From Ktedonobacter robiniae (GTDB lineage Bacteria > Chloroflexota > Ktedonobacteria > Ktedonobacterales > Ktedonobacteraceae): DNA of 64,000 bases. A model generated the notes under the pieces. The model saw only the letters and a program-made list of their open reading frames with translations. It did not search any database and was not told the DNA's origin. Numbering within the stretch: position 1 is the stretch's first letter; every line of letters starts with the position of its first letter. The position numbers and the translations under genes are program-made. The DNA is taken from contig NZ_BNJG01000001.1 in assembly GCF_016587375.1 (NCBI RefSeq), positions 3,664,001-3,728,000 on the forward strand. The letters are read 5' to 3'. Below, one piece after another: positions 44,950 to 53,809 of the stretch.

Positions 44950-44969
44950 TTTTATATACACAAGCAATA

Positions 44970-45018
44970 ATAACTATTTGTTATAAGGAGTATAGCTGTT
45001 TGCAATTGTATTTGTCAA
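44970..45018 (-). promoter_or_regulatory. strong promoter with candidate operator for the XRE-NfeD-flotillin operon
   Basis: On the minus strand, perfect TTGACA (45013-45018), an 18-bp spacer and TATACT (44989-44994) place the start near 44982. ATAAC-N5-GTTAT (44970-44984) overlaps that start, as an operator would. The rest of the gap to 45280 is AT-rich with one small stem (TGAGAAG/CTTCTCA, about 45236-45275) after the next gene. Confidence 0.6.
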
Positions 45019-45280
45019 GAGGGAAAGCCCAAGAAGGAGAAATTCGTCGGATTCTGCCTGAGGAGACGCGATATAACCTTGTTTATGTGTGCTAATCTTA
45101 GGCTAAAGTACCTACTCCCTTTTAGCTTTGCTTGCACAAGAGATTATAGCTTACTAGTTGGTAAAAAAGTATACAAAAAGCCTAAAAGTAGTATATTTGT
45201 ATATGCAAACCAAAAAAATCTTATAATCTGGCGCTTTGAGAAGGCCACTATTTTATAGTTGCTTTCTTCTCACTTTATGC

Positions 45281-45745
45281 TTATATGACTTCACAAAGAT
45301 ACCATATCTCATTTTCCGTCACTGGATTGAATCGATACCAGGGATTTGTTTCAGACATCTGCGGCGTCAGGATAATTTCTTTGTTAAGTAGTTTACTTAT
45401 CGTGCGCATAAACTCCAGCAAGCGCTCGACTTTGTCACCAGTGTTAATATCACGGGGATGGATATCGAAATCAATCTCTTCTTCGGTAAAGAAGAAGCTG
45501 TTTATTACAAGCTCTTGCCTATCTATACAGAGTTGGGTGCTGTGTTCCTGTCGGAGATCAAAAATGGTTTTTACTGAGTCAGGAAGCTCCTGGGGAGTTC
45601 CGTCGATGGTGAACTCGAATGGATATGAGCTTTGTCGTAGGAAGTTGAGCATGATTTGCCAGTCTTGCTCACTGGTATTGAGCACAAAAATATCGCGTAA
45701 ACTGCCATCATTCTCAAATACTATTTGAGAAAGTTCAGAAAGCAT
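45281..45745 (-). CDS. hypothetical cytoplasmic protein (154 residues)
   Basis: I do not recognise this protein. It is acidic, with alternating beta and helical stretches (MLSELSQIVFENDGSLRDIF, WQIMLNFLRQSSYPFEFTID, ELVINSFFFTEEEIDFDIHP) and a C-terminal NPWYRFNPVTENEIWYLC. The layout is reminiscent of small orphan immunity-type or SUKH-like proteins, but no defining motif is present. The start at 45745 is chosen for the AAAGAGAAA leader; the frame extends further through a terminator. Base composition is richer in A/T than its neighbours, which may indicate acquisition. Confidence 0.6.
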   Translation of the reverse strand: MLSELSQIVFENDGSLRDIFVLNTSEQDWQIMLNFLRQSSYPFEFTIDGTPQELPDSVKTIFDLRQEHSTQLCIDRQELVINSFFFTEEEIDFDIHPRDINTGDKVERLLEFMRTISKLLNKEIILTPQMSETNPWYRFNPVTENEIWYLCEVI

Positions 45746-45836
45746 AATTAATTTCTCTTTTTGGTAATCTTGCTTATTTTTGTGGTGTAGCCTTGGCATT
45801 GTAGCAGTTGGAGGCTGGGGAAGGCAAAGGGGGCAT

Positions 45837-45881
45837 AAAAAAAGGAAAGGCTTGCTTGGTTTGGGGGTATAAGCAAGCCTT
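45837..45881 (-). terminator. intrinsic terminator
   Basis: On the minus strand an 11-bp hairpin (AAGGCTTGCTT/AAGCAAGCCTT) is followed by CC and seven U. It lies downstream of the acylase gene and the 46038 palindrome and upstream of the 154-residue protein gene, so it ends acylase transcripts that pass the palindrome. The rest of 45746-46124 holds no gene. Confidence 0.75.
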
Positions 45882-46037
45882 GGATCCTGGTAGAAATGAC
45901 CTGTCAAAGCCTGTGACTCACTCTGGCAAGACATAGCTATACTATACAGGGCATTTCTCAAGAAAAGTTCAGAACTATGTAAAGTTTTTTCTATATTTTT
46001 CTATATTTTGCGCGATGAGGGAGGGATATGCAGGCCT

Positions 46038-46108
46038 GACCGACGCTGCTAAAGCACACGTCTACATATGCCCGTCATATGTAGACGTGTGCTTTAGCAG
46101 CGTCGGTC
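46038..46108. repeat. perfect 33-bp inverted repeat, family A
   Basis: Arms 46038-46070 and 46076-46108 are exact complements around CCCGT; the arm starts GACCGACGCTGCTAAAGCAC. It is the closest relative of the 41341 copy. It lies 16 nt 3' of the acylase stop. Confidence 0.9.
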
Positions 46109-46124
46109 TACCCACCTCTAAGCG

Positions 46125-48566
46125 TTATTGGTGGGGTGGGTGGAGGCTGAGTGTGCCTTCGGCCAGGGTTTCGATGTGTTTGCGCTCGAAGAGCATGGGA
46201 TGGTGGCGCACATCAAGCCACATCTGGATGAAGTCGTCATAATGGGGACTGTTGGGATGGCCCGATTGACCCGGAGCATGTCCTGAGAGCGAGTGGGTGA
46301 GATCGGACAGGTCCAGAATCTGGCGATAGGATGGTACGGTAATGACCGTATCGGGATTTTGGGGCGAGACGGCGCCCATATTAACTGTGTCTATGTCGCC
46401 ACCAACGGCAAAGGGGCCACGATTAAAGGTTTTCTCCAGCGCCTTGACGCTACCAAGGGGATGGTTATAGGTCATGCGATGGACGGAGCCATATTGCCAG
46501 TTGAGGATGTTTTCGCCACGGCGATCCCGTAGTTCGCCAAGCGTGGCCTCAAAGGCGGCGCGTAGGGCTGCCTCCCAGGTGCGAGGACCATTGCGCATCA
46601 CGCTGTCGGTGAACCAATCGTCGTTATGCTCCTTGAGCAGGCGGATGAGCAGGGGGCGCTCGCGGCTGGCGTAGCCGTTCATGGTCGCGAGGATGGTCGC
46701 GCCTACGCCCAGGTAGCTGTTGAGTAACTCCTGGTCGTCTCCAATAAGCGCATCAAGCACGATGCGCGCAATTTTGCGCAGGAAGGTGGTGTAGATGGCC
46801 GCTCCGATGCTGTCGGGAGAGAGGACATGGTTCCAGGTGTGTAGAATGTCCTGTGCGGCGCGCTCATGAGGTGTCCGTGGCTCGATCTGTAAGATGTAGG
46901 GTACAATCTCTTCCGCAGGAATAGAGTACCGATCGGCCTGGATGCGTGCCATGTCGCTGGGCGAGAGCTTGCCGCCGCTGGTGAGCAGGTCACGAATACG
47001 CTGAGCACGATAGCCATTCAACCACTCATTGCTGATGTAGTAAGGGTAGTTGTCGTCGATGACGCGATTGTTGGCTGTGGCGATAAAGTGCTGGTCGGGA
47101 TTAAAGGTTTGCGGAAGCTCCTCGAAGGGAATGTAGCCCTGCCACTCATATTCGCCGGTCCATCCCGGTGAAGGCAAGAGCGCCTGCTGGTCTCCAGGAC
47201 GAATAGGGATCGCGCCAGCCATGATATAGCCGATGTTACCCTGGCGGTCGGCGTAGACAAAGTTTTGCGGTGGTACATCCCAATCGCGCAGAGCATCACG
47301 AAACTCATCCCAGTTGCTGGCGCGATTTATCTTTTGGACTGACCAGGCGATATTGCATTGCTCAAGGCCCGTCCAGCGAATGGCGATGGGAAGCTCGTTT
47401 GCCTCACTTTTGCCTGAGTCGAGGGCTGGAAGGTGGGTAATGATGGGGCCGTGACGGGTCACGCGGACATCTTCGACCACGGGGTCCGCTCCCTTGACAT
47501 TGATAACCTCGCGATAGATTTTTGCCTCTTCCCATTTACCCTGGTATTCATACTGGTGCGGGTTATCGGGATTAAACTTTTCGACATAGAGGTCCTGCAC
47601 GTCAGAGACGGCATTGGTGACGCCCCAGGCAATATCGCGGTTATGCCCGATGACCACTCCGGGCGCACCGGGGAAGGTGGCGCCCACCACATCGATATCA
47701 CCGGCGTTGAGATGGCATTCAAACCAGATGGAGGGCGCGGCCTGCCCCAGGTGTGGATCGTTACAGAGGATGGGCAAGCCAGTTGTTGTCATGGTGCCAT
47801 CTACGACCCAGTTATTGCTACCACCCAGCATACCGAAGCCTGCCAGTTCCTTCAGGCGCTCATACTGATCGAGGAGTCCCGCATTGATGCCCTGGTATGC
47901 CACGCCAGGTGGAATGATGAGTGGGTGCGAGGGATCATAGCCTGCTTCGAGCTTGGCCGCACGCTCGACGCCGATTTTCGCGATCAGGCGCGCACGGGTA
48001 AGCTCGGTTTCCCAGTTGCCGCTGAGGTTCCAACCAATCATTTTCCCCCATTGGAGTGAGTCGGCGTGGGTCCAGGGGGTGGGCTTGAAGCGCAGGATCG
48101 AAAACTCGACAGGCAGGCGATGCTGATTATTTTGCATAAAGGTATTGATGCCTAGTGTATAGGCATCGAGTATGCGCTTCATATGGGGGGTGAGTTGCTG
48201 TACAGACTCGATTGCGGAGCGGTGCATACCTAGCCGACGGCTAAAGCGGTCGGCTTCAAGCGCGATGGGACCAAAGACCTCAGCCAGGCGTCCCGAGCCG
48301 ATGCGTCGATTTAGTTCCAACTGCCAGAGCCGCTCCTGGGCATGGATATAGCCCTGAGCGAAATACAGGTCATCCTCATTCTGAGCATAGATATGAGGAA
48401 CACCGTAGTGATCGGTAATGATCTCAACCGGCTCATGCAGTTCTGAGAGGTGCAGGGTGCCTTGCTTCTGCGGAAGAGAGCGTCGTGAGAGGAGCCTGAA
48501 GGTGCCAGCGGCAAAGCCAGAGAGATCACCAGCGGTCTGTAGGGGTTTACGCCACCAGGGTGCCAT
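46125..48566 (-). CDS. penicillin acylase family protein (Ntn hydrolase)
   Basis: Members are made as one chain and cleave themselves at an internal Ser, which becomes the N-terminal nucleophile; substrates include beta-lactam side chains, acyl-homoserine lactones and other amides. The 813-residue protein shows the alpha-subunit part (VPHIYAQNEDDLYFAQGYIHAQERLWQLE in pieces) and the cleavage site GGSNNWVV with Ser250. It also has beta-subunit motifs (NDPHLG, VTRHGPI, ATANNRV). No signal peptide or membrane helix is evident, so the location is uncertain. AAGGAGGG lies 6 nt before the ATG. The true substrate is unknown. Confidence 0.9.
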   Translation of the reverse strand: MAPWWRKPLQTAGDLSGFAAGTFRLLSRRSLPQKQGTLHLSELHEPVEIITDHYGVPHIYAQNEDDLYFAQGYIHAQERLWQLELNRRIGSGRLAEVFGPIALEADRFSRRLGMHRSAIESVQQLTPHMKRILDAYTLGINTFMQNNQHRLPVEFSILRFKPTPWTHADSLQWGKMIGWNLSGNWETELTRARLIAKIGVERAAKLEAGYDPSHPLIIPPGVAYQGINAGLLDQYERLKELAGFGMLGGSNNWVVDGTMTTTGLPILCNDPHLGQAAPSIWFECHLNAGDIDVVGATFPGAPGVVIGHNRDIAWGVTNAVSDVQDLYVEKFNPDNPHQYEYQGKWEEAKIYREVINVKGADPVVEDVRVTRHGPIITHLPALDSGKSEANELPIAIRWTGLEQCNIAWSVQKINRASNWDEFRDALRDWDVPPQNFVYADRQGNIGYIMAGAIPIRPGDQQALLPSPGWTGEYEWQGYIPFEELPQTFNPDQHFIATANNRVIDDNYPYYISNEWLNGYRAQRIRDLLTSGGKLSPSDMARIQADRYSIPAEEIVPYILQIEPRTPHERAAQDILHTWNHVLSPDSIGAAIYTTFLRKIARIVLDALIGDDQELLNSYLGVGATILATMNGYASRERPLLIRLLKEHNDDWFTDSVMRNGPRTWEAALRAAFEATLGELRDRRGENILNWQYGSVHRMTYNHPLGSVKALEKTFNRGPFAVGGDIDTVNMGAVSPQNPDTVITVPSYRQILDLSDLTHSLSGHAPGQSGHPNSPHYDDFIQMWLDVRHHPMLFERKHIETLAEGTLSLHPPHQ

Positions 48567-48599
48567 GTCGTGCCCTCCTTGTGTGTTTAGCAGGTAGGT

Positions 48600-48642
48600 A
48601 GGCGCTACACATAAACCTGCGAAAAGCTTATGTGTAGCGCCT
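48600..48642. repeat. perfect 15-bp inverted repeat
   Basis: AGGCGCTACACATAA (48600-48614) and its complement (48628-48642) enclose a 13-nt loop between cysS and the acylase gene. A second, imperfect hairpin (AATAGCAG...CTGCTATT) follows at about 48668-48706. Either could terminate cysS. Confidence 0.65.
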
Positions 48643-48740
48643 GCACAAATTTTGTATGATGCATAAAAATAGCAGCAGGGTACATATGTGTGCCCTTACT
48701 GCTATTCTACCTCATAGGGTGCTTGCCTGTCTTGGTGGCC

Positions 48741-48763
48741 CAACGCTACTAAAGTACGCGTCG
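48741..48763. repeat. single arm of the family A palindrome
   Basis: CAACGCTACTAAAGTACGCG and the next three bases resemble the arm at 17983, and the preceding GGTGGCCC is also shared with the flank of that copy. No second arm follows. It lies 4 nt 3' of the cysS stop. Confidence 0.55.
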
Positions 48764-48767
48764 CTCC

Positions 48768-50228
48768 CTAGGCCAGTTCGGTACCCCTGGGGGTATCGCG
48801 GACCTCGAAGCCCAGGGCCTTTAACTCATCGCGGAGCTGGTCGGAGCGCTTCCAGTTCTTGGAGGCCCGTGCTTCGTCGCGCTGGCGTACGATCTCCTTG
48901 ACCTCGTCGCTGATCTCGAGTGGTTTCTTGGGCTCGACAGTATCAAGCCTCAGGCCAAGCACACGATCAAAATCGAGCACGAGATGGCGGCGTTCGGCTG
49001 GCTCTATCTTTGCGTTGCGCACGGTCTCACGCGTCAGCACCAGGGCGGTCGGCAGATCGAGATCGTTGTTGATCGCCTCGCGGAAGGCATCGCGAAGGCG
49101 CTGGGCCTCCTCTGACCAGTTCGCCGTTTGCTCAGTGATGGGCAGTTCGGCCAGGTCATCGCGCAGGTTGTTCAGCGCGTTCTGCGCGGCCTGAATCGAG
49201 TCATCAGTATAGTTAATCTTGGAGCGATAGTGGGCGGTCAGCATGAGGTAGCGGAAGGCCATGGGATCAATGCCCTCCTCTTTGAGTGTGCTGACAAGCA
49301 AGACATTGCCCTTGGAGCGTGACATCTTGATGCCATCATCGCCATTCTCGTTGCTGGTCTTCATCTTGCGGTTGCCAATGATGAGAAACTCACCATGAAC
49401 CCAGTATTTGACCGGCTCTTTGCCGAAGGTACCCTGGCTCTGCGCGATCTCGTCCTCGTGGTGGGGGAACATTAGATCGAGTCCGCCCGTATGGATATCG
49501 AACTGCTCGCCCAGGTACCTGGTCGCCATAGCGGAGCACTCGATGTGCCAGCCGGGGAAACCAGAACCCCAGGGGCTATCCCAGTTCATCTGGCGACCTT
49601 CGTCACCCTTCTTCCAGAGGGCGAAATCCTCGGGAGAGCGTTTATCCTCTGCAACCTCCATCTGTTCGCGACCATGGCCGCCGGCGCGCAGGTTCTCCAC
49701 TGTGTTGCCGGAGAGCTTGCCGTACTCGGGAAACTGCGCCACATCGTAGTAGACATTACCATCCGCGATATAGGCCAGGCCCTTCTCAACCAGTGCCTGC
49801 GTCATCGCCAGCATTTCGTCGATGTGGTCGGTCGCTTTGGGACTGAGGTGAGGTGGCAGGATATTGAGTTCAGCGGCATCACGCATATATTGCGCGGTGT
49901 AGTGCTGAGCGATATCATAGGCCGAGCGTCCAGTGGTGCGTGCCTCGTACTCAAGCTTATCCTCACCGCTCTCTACATCATCGTTTTGTAGATGCCCTAC
50001 ATCGGTGATGTTGCGCACCAGGTAGACATCGTAGCCATTGTATTCAAGCATGCGGCGCAGCCAGTCGGTCATCATAAAGGTGCGGAAGTTTCCAACGTGG
50101 ATATCTTTATAGACGGTAGGGCCGCACGAGTAGATGCCCACGCGGGGTGGGTTGAGTGGCTGAAAGAGTTCACGTTTACGGGTCAGCGTGTTGTATATAT
50201 ACACTGGTTTGTCAGTAATGGTCGACAT
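48768..50228 (-). CDS. cysS: cysteinyl-tRNA synthetase
   Basis: CysRS charges tRNA-Cys. The 486-residue protein has the HIGH-type motif HVGN at 44-47, the Zn ligand Cys35 in YSCGPTVY, WHIECSAMA and FPHHEDEIAQS. The KMSKS loop is present as IKMSRSKGN near 302. The C-terminal DALR-like region ends with SDQLRDELKALGFEVRDTP. A segment of about 20 residues (NRKMKTSNENGDDG) lies just before the KMSRS loop. AGGAGG is 12 nt before the ATG. Confidence 0.95.
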   Translation of the reverse strand: MSTITDKPVYIYNTLTRKRELFQPLNPPRVGIYSCGPTVYKDIHVGNFRTFMMTDWLRRMLEYNGYDVYLVRNITDVGHLQNDDVESGEDKLEYEARTTGRSAYDIAQHYTAQYMRDAAELNILPPHLSPKATDHIDEMLAMTQALVEKGLAYIADGNVYYDVAQFPEYGKLSGNTVENLRAGGHGREQMEVAEDKRSPEDFALWKKGDEGRQMNWDSPWGSGFPGWHIECSAMATRYLGEQFDIHTGGLDLMFPHHEDEIAQSQGTFGKEPVKYWVHGEFLIIGNRKMKTSNENGDDGIKMSRSKGNVLLVSTLKEEGIDPMAFRYLMLTAHYRSKINYTDDSIQAAQNALNNLRDDLAELPITEQTANWSEEAQRLRDAFREAINNDLDLPTALVLTRETVRNAKIEPAERRHLVLDFDRVLGLRLDTVEPKKPLEISDEVKEIVRQRDEARASKNWKRSDQLRDELKALGFEVRDTPRGTELA

Positions 50229-50651
50229 GAGCTTTATGGTCCTCCTCTTGCGTGTATGGGCGGTATATAGTTTGCCAGACGCTTTGTCTCTCTGCTAGCG
50301 GGTCCTATAGCAGATTACTATTGCTGGCGAGCATATGCAAATGCGCATAAAAGATTGCGAAAACGGGAAGTGAGAGGAGTAGCTCAGGCGGGGACGTGCG
50401 GAGAGAAAGGCTCTAGAGAGTGTTCTTGCTGGTCAATGCATTACACAGAGAGGCAGCACGTCATTACGTCCACGGAGGGCTGAGCTACAGAATGAAGGGC
50501 GGCCTCCGTGAACGCAGCGACAGGCGCAAGAATGAATTTGTTGGCGCTGCTGCGTATATGCGTGCACGATGAAAAACTCCAGGTCGTGATGTTTCTATAT
50601 GCGTGTAGTATATCATATCGGCACAGGACTGTATAGCATAAAGGGTGGTAG
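50229..50651. other. intergenic region upstream of cysS, no gene recognised
   Basis: The 423 bp hold no credible gene. On the minus strand a CTGCTA/TAGCAG hairpin with GGACCC in its loop lies near 50300-50325. It resembles a T-box antiterminator only superficially and lacks the UGGN core. A promoter for cysS must lie here, but no consensus pair stands out. Confidence 0.4.
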
Positions 50652-50855
50652 CTAGCGGCCTGCCTGTGTGCGCTGGCGCGCCAGCAGGAAGAACATGATT
50701 GCGACAACCAGCGAGGCGACGCCAGTAATAATATGAGACACGTGATAGTCGAGGAGAAAGAGTACAAACCAGCCCAGCGCAACGATCGACCAGGCAAGGG
50801 AACTGATATACCAATTGTTAAGCCAGCGAGCGAGCCAGGACCTGGTACGAGACAT
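50652..50855 (-). CDS. small two-helix membrane protein (67 residues)
   Basis: A short gene with GGGAG 9 nt before its ATG encodes a basic N-terminus (MSRTRSWLARWLNNW) and two membrane helices (about 19-35, SLAWSIVALGWFVLFLL, and 38-59, VSHIITGVASLVVAIMFFLL), then RQRTQAGR. It fits a small cytosol-in/cytosol-out hairpin membrane protein. No family is recognised. The other frames through this region are not supported. Confidence 0.65.
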   Translation of the reverse strand: MSRTRSWLARWLNNWYISSLAWSIVALGWFVLFLLDYHVSHIITGVASLVVAIMFFLLARQRTQAGR

Positions 50856-51001
50856 GTGGCAAATCTCCCTTCGTCGCTAACAAGAGCTGCTGATTTTGAA
50901 GCAACGTATGTGCATATGATACTACAAACTTCATTATAAATGATAGGTACGTAAACCGTCATTTGCCAGTGAATTTTGCGCACAGCGTATCTTTGAGGTT
51001 C

Positions 51002-51064
51002 TGGTAAGTAGGATAGTAGACCCTGGCAGCCTGCGACTGCCAGGGTCTACTATCCTACTTACCA
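51002..51064. repeat. perfect 28-bp inverted repeat
   Basis: Arms 51002-51029 and 51037-51064 (TGGTAAGTAGGATAGTAGAC and onward) are exact complements around CCTGCGA. It lies 32 nt 3' of the 152-residue membrane protein gene. Confidence 0.88.
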
Positions 51065-51096
51065 AGGCGAGCGCCGCAGGTGCGAGAGGGGTTATG

Positions 51097-51555
51097 TTAA
51101 GCCTGGGGATCAACCTCGTTGTTGGAGAGCACATTCAGGCTGGAGGCCTGTCGCTGACGCTGACCCTGAATAAGCTGTGCGATGAAGACCAGGGCTACAA
51201 CAGCGATGGGCGCGCCACACCAGGCCCCCATGGAGCCAAAGTAGTAGAGCGAGAGAGCTGGCACGAGGAGTAGTGAGATGGCTAGGCCATAGCAATACAT
51301 GCGGAACTGAGGAAAGATGAGCATAAGGAGCATCGCGAGATAGAGAAAGGCATAGGAGAGGATCGTCAGAAACTCCAGACTCAGGCCAAAAAAGCCCAGT
51401 GTGGTATTAGGACTTAGCAGGCTAGAGGTATGCATAGCGATGGCAAACGCATTTTGTCCAACAATGAATAGTAAGATGGGAACCAGGCCAACGCCAATAC
51501 CAATTACCAGTTTAGGATTAATGCGCTGGCGTGCGTAGGTGAGCAGTTTCAGCAT
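51097..51555 (-). CDS. hypothetical four-helix membrane protein
   Basis: This unrecognised protein of 152 residues has four hydrophobic helices (about 16-36, 50-72, 73-90 and 105-128), a basic N-terminus (MLKLLTYARQRINPK) and a Gln/Ser/Asn-rich tail. AAAGGAG lies 9 nt before the ATG, which supports the start. It is followed by a 28-bp palindrome and preceded by the carotenoid oxygenase gene at 120 nt, same strand; co-transcription is possible. Confidence 0.65.
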   Translation of the reverse strand: MLKLLTYARQRINPKLVIGIGVGLVPILLFIVGQNAFAIAMHTSSLLSPNTTLGFFGLSLEFLTILSYAFLYLAMLLMLIFPQFRMYCYGLAISLLLVPALSLYYFGSMGAWCGAPIAVVALVFIAQLIQGQRQRQASSLNVLSNNEVDPQA

Positions 51556-51677
51556 GAGGGAATGCTCCTTTCCTTGTCGCTTTACTGGTTACTTGCTATT
51601 TCAGTATAAGCGCCACAAAAAGAGGAGGGCATAGCACACTCCTTAACAGAGCGAGCACCATAGGCGCGAGAGCGAGA

Positions 51678-53096
51678 TCAGGCCAGGTGAGTATAGAACT
51701 GGCCATGGAAACCGTAGGGGATATGATGAGGGACCTCTGCACGCGCAATCTCTTCAAAGGTATGCGCGTCCAGGACGAGTAAGAATGAATTGCCCTTGTG
51801 GGCGTTGAGAACGACTGAGAGGATGACTCCATCGTCTTCAGCTCGCGCATTGGGGGAAGGTGTAAAGACAGGTTCGCCGGGATAGCAACCACTCTCCTCC
51901 CAGATGTGGGCGGTGCGCTCTTTGAGGTCGACGCGTAGCAGGCGATTGGTAAAGACATCTGGCTGCTCTTTATTGATGCTTACTCCATAGGCCACACCGT
52001 AGTCATGGGTATTGTGCTGGTGATAGTTGATCGTAGGAAGCTCAAGCGGGTGCGGCGTCAGCACCTCGTAGCTGGCGCTCTCCTCGCGTAGAGGAAGGTG
52101 ATAACGGCGCAGCTCGCCATTACCATTCTTATCGACTTCAGAGCCAAGCCCAAAGCTACGCAGATGATCGAGGTAGAGGGCGTTGATATTACCCGGATCG
52201 GGATAGGCTGAGAGATCAACGAGCACTTCGTCACCCTGCTCAAAGGCATTCACATGATGGAAGGTGAAGAATGCCTCGGTATGATAGCGCCCCATGATGC
52301 TGCCGTCACGCTTGCGCATCACGATAAATTGTGTTCCCTCCTCGGGTCGCCACGTATAGTTCTCGATGAAGGGCTTACCACTGCTGAGCACCTCCAGCGG
52401 ATTGACGCGATAGGGAAATTCCGCAATAACCACGTAATTCTCGGTCATGCCAAAGCTATGAATATAGGCCGGTTCCATAACGGGATAGGAACCGATCTCG
52501 TAGCGCCTCTTCGAACCCCTGGGCAGGCCAAAGACACGGAACTGGCTGGGCATAAAGAATTCGGTCATATAACTAATGGTGGCCTGCTGCGCGAAGTCGT
52601 AGTGAGGGTGAGCGCAGCCATGATGACCCTTGAGATCATCTTCAAAGTAGACGACGCCCAGCGTATCGAGCGTTTCGGGGTTGAAGGCGATGGGGAGCGG
52701 CGTCTCGGTTAGGGCAGCAAACTCGCCCGCGATCTTGTTGATGCTGACATTGGCATTGACGGAGGCGGTCATTGAGCCTTTAAAGATTGATTTGCAGGGA
52801 TCAGTGGCAAACATACTAAAGGTGATGCGCCCTTCCTCTATGGATGTCTTATAGACATCGCTATGCAAGAACTTATTTGCATAGGAGACCTTCCCATCCT
52901 GAAGCGAGAAGCGATGTAGCATAGCGAAGCCATCGAACCAGTGGCGGAATTGATCTTCCCCCACCTCGAATTTCGCTGGCCCGTTGCGCAAGAGGGTACC
53001 GCAGAGCCAAGAGGGGAGGCGTCCCCGAACCGGAAGCTGATCGAGAACGGTCTCTTCATTGAGGGACTGATAACCAAGGCGAAATGTATGTTCCAT
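51678..53096 (-). CDS. carotenoid cleavage oxygenase (RPE65/BCO family)
   Basis: These non-heme iron enzymes cleave carotenoid or stilbene double bonds. The 472-residue length is normal. The four iron His are in place by pattern: AHPHYD near 163, IHSFGMTENYVV near 216, FHHVNAFE near 283, and HGQFY at the C-terminus. Conserved LRNGPAKFEV and HWFDGFAMLHRF appear near the start. No carotenoid synthesis gene is in the window, so the substrate is unknown. The ATG at 53096 has AAGGA some 14 nt upstream. Confidence 0.92.
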   Translation of the reverse strand: MEHTFRLGYQSLNEETVLDQLPVRGRLPSWLCGTLLRNGPAKFEVGEDQFRHWFDGFAMLHRFSLQDGKVSYANKFLHSDVYKTSIEEGRITFSMFATDPCKSIFKGSMTASVNANVSINKIAGEFAALTETPLPIAFNPETLDTLGVVYFEDDLKGHHGCAHPHYDFAQQATISYMTEFFMPSQFRVFGLPRGSKRRYEIGSYPVMEPAYIHSFGMTENYVVIAEFPYRVNPLEVLSSGKPFIENYTWRPEEGTQFIVMRKRDGSIMGRYHTEAFFTFHHVNAFEQGDEVLVDLSAYPDPGNINALYLDHLRSFGLGSEVDKNGNGELRRYHLPLREESASYEVLTPHPLELPTINYHQHNTHDYGVAYGVSINKEQPDVFTNRLLRVDLKERTAHIWEESGCYPGEPVFTPSPNARAEDDGVILSVVLNAHKGNSFLLVLDAHTFEEIARAEVPHHIPYGFHGQFYTHLA

Positions 53097-53172
53097 ACGC
53101 TGATCAACATCCTTTCTTGTCGCGAGGAGAGCGCTAGCCTGAGAGACATGTAGATGGGTCCCTCTATCTATG

Positions 53173-53652
53173 CTAATCCCTGGGACGAAATGAGTGTTTT
53201 TGCAGGTATGTGTTCAACTCAGCTTCAAAGGTATAGCGCTGTGGGCGAACCGGGTCGATGCGCACAGAGATGAAGTCATTCTCCTGGTAGGGCGTGGGGG
53301 GCCGGTCGAGAGGATGACTGCGGAAGACATAGGTCTTCTCGGTCAGAGGATCGGTCCACTCCGCGACGATAATCTGGCGCATGATGGGAGCAGATGGGGC
53401 ATCGCTAGCGAGCGTCTCTGGAGCATCTGGTTGCTCAGGTGCACCGCTCAGCTCTTCTGCTCTGTTTTGTGTTCTCTGCGATGCGGCGGGTTGTAGTGGG
53501 TAAAGGGTGTGTATGCGCGCCTGAACAAGGGTGCCGTTCTGTGAAAGCCAGTACATCTCCTGGCGCTCGATATACGAGAGCCCAGAGAGGACGAGGATGG
53601 CGATAACGATGAGTAAGACGACGACAATAATCAGGATAAATAGCCAGGGCAT
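53173..53652 (-). CDS. hypothetical single-pass membrane protein (DUF3592-like)
   Basis: The protein has 159 residues: an N-terminal membrane helix (about 3-26, LFILIIVVVLLIVIAILVLS) and an extracytoplasmic-type beta-rich part with YWLSQNGTLVQARIHTLYPL, a Pro/Ala/Glu-rich insert, and VAEWTDPLTEKTYVFRSHPL. A C-terminal ENDFISVRIDPVRPQRY follows, the pattern seen in DUF3592-like proteins. The start at 53652 has AAGAGG upstream; the frame continues further without support. Function unknown. Confidence 0.65.
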   Translation of the reverse strand: MPWLFILIIVVVLLIVIAILVLSGLSYIERQEMYWLSQNGTLVQARIHTLYPLQPAASQRTQNRAEELSGAPEQPDAPETLASDAPSAPIMRQIIVAEWTDPLTEKTYVFRSHPLDRPPTPYQENDFISVRIDPVRPQRYTFEAELNTYLQKHSFRPRD

Positions 53653-53774
53653 GAGTAATTGGCCTCTTCTCTTTCTGCAAGATAAATACAGGCGGATAGT
53701 TTTTTCAACCATAGATTATAGGTGATAGGCGAGTTTTTTGCACGCGTGCCAGGGAAGCATACGGCGCTGTTGTC

Positions 53775-53795
53775 CGACGCTGCTCAAGCACGCGT
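53775..53795. repeat. single arm of the family A palindrome
   Basis: Twenty-one bases starting CGACGCTGCTCAAGCACGCG are identical to the start of the arm at 41341, after which the match stops. No partner arm is present. It lies 14 nt 3' of the gene ending at 53810. Confidence 0.7.
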
Positions 53796-53809
53796 TTCCA
53801 AATCATGGT

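Noticed and set aside
50296..50330. T-box-like hairpin with GGACCC before cysS
   Set aside because: The UGGN core, the stem I specifier region and a following terminator are not found; only a short hairpin resembles it.
50441..50983. alternative 180-codon frame over the 67-residue membrane protein gene
   Set aside because: The shorter frame has a good ribosome-binding site and two clean membrane helices, while the longer one has neither.
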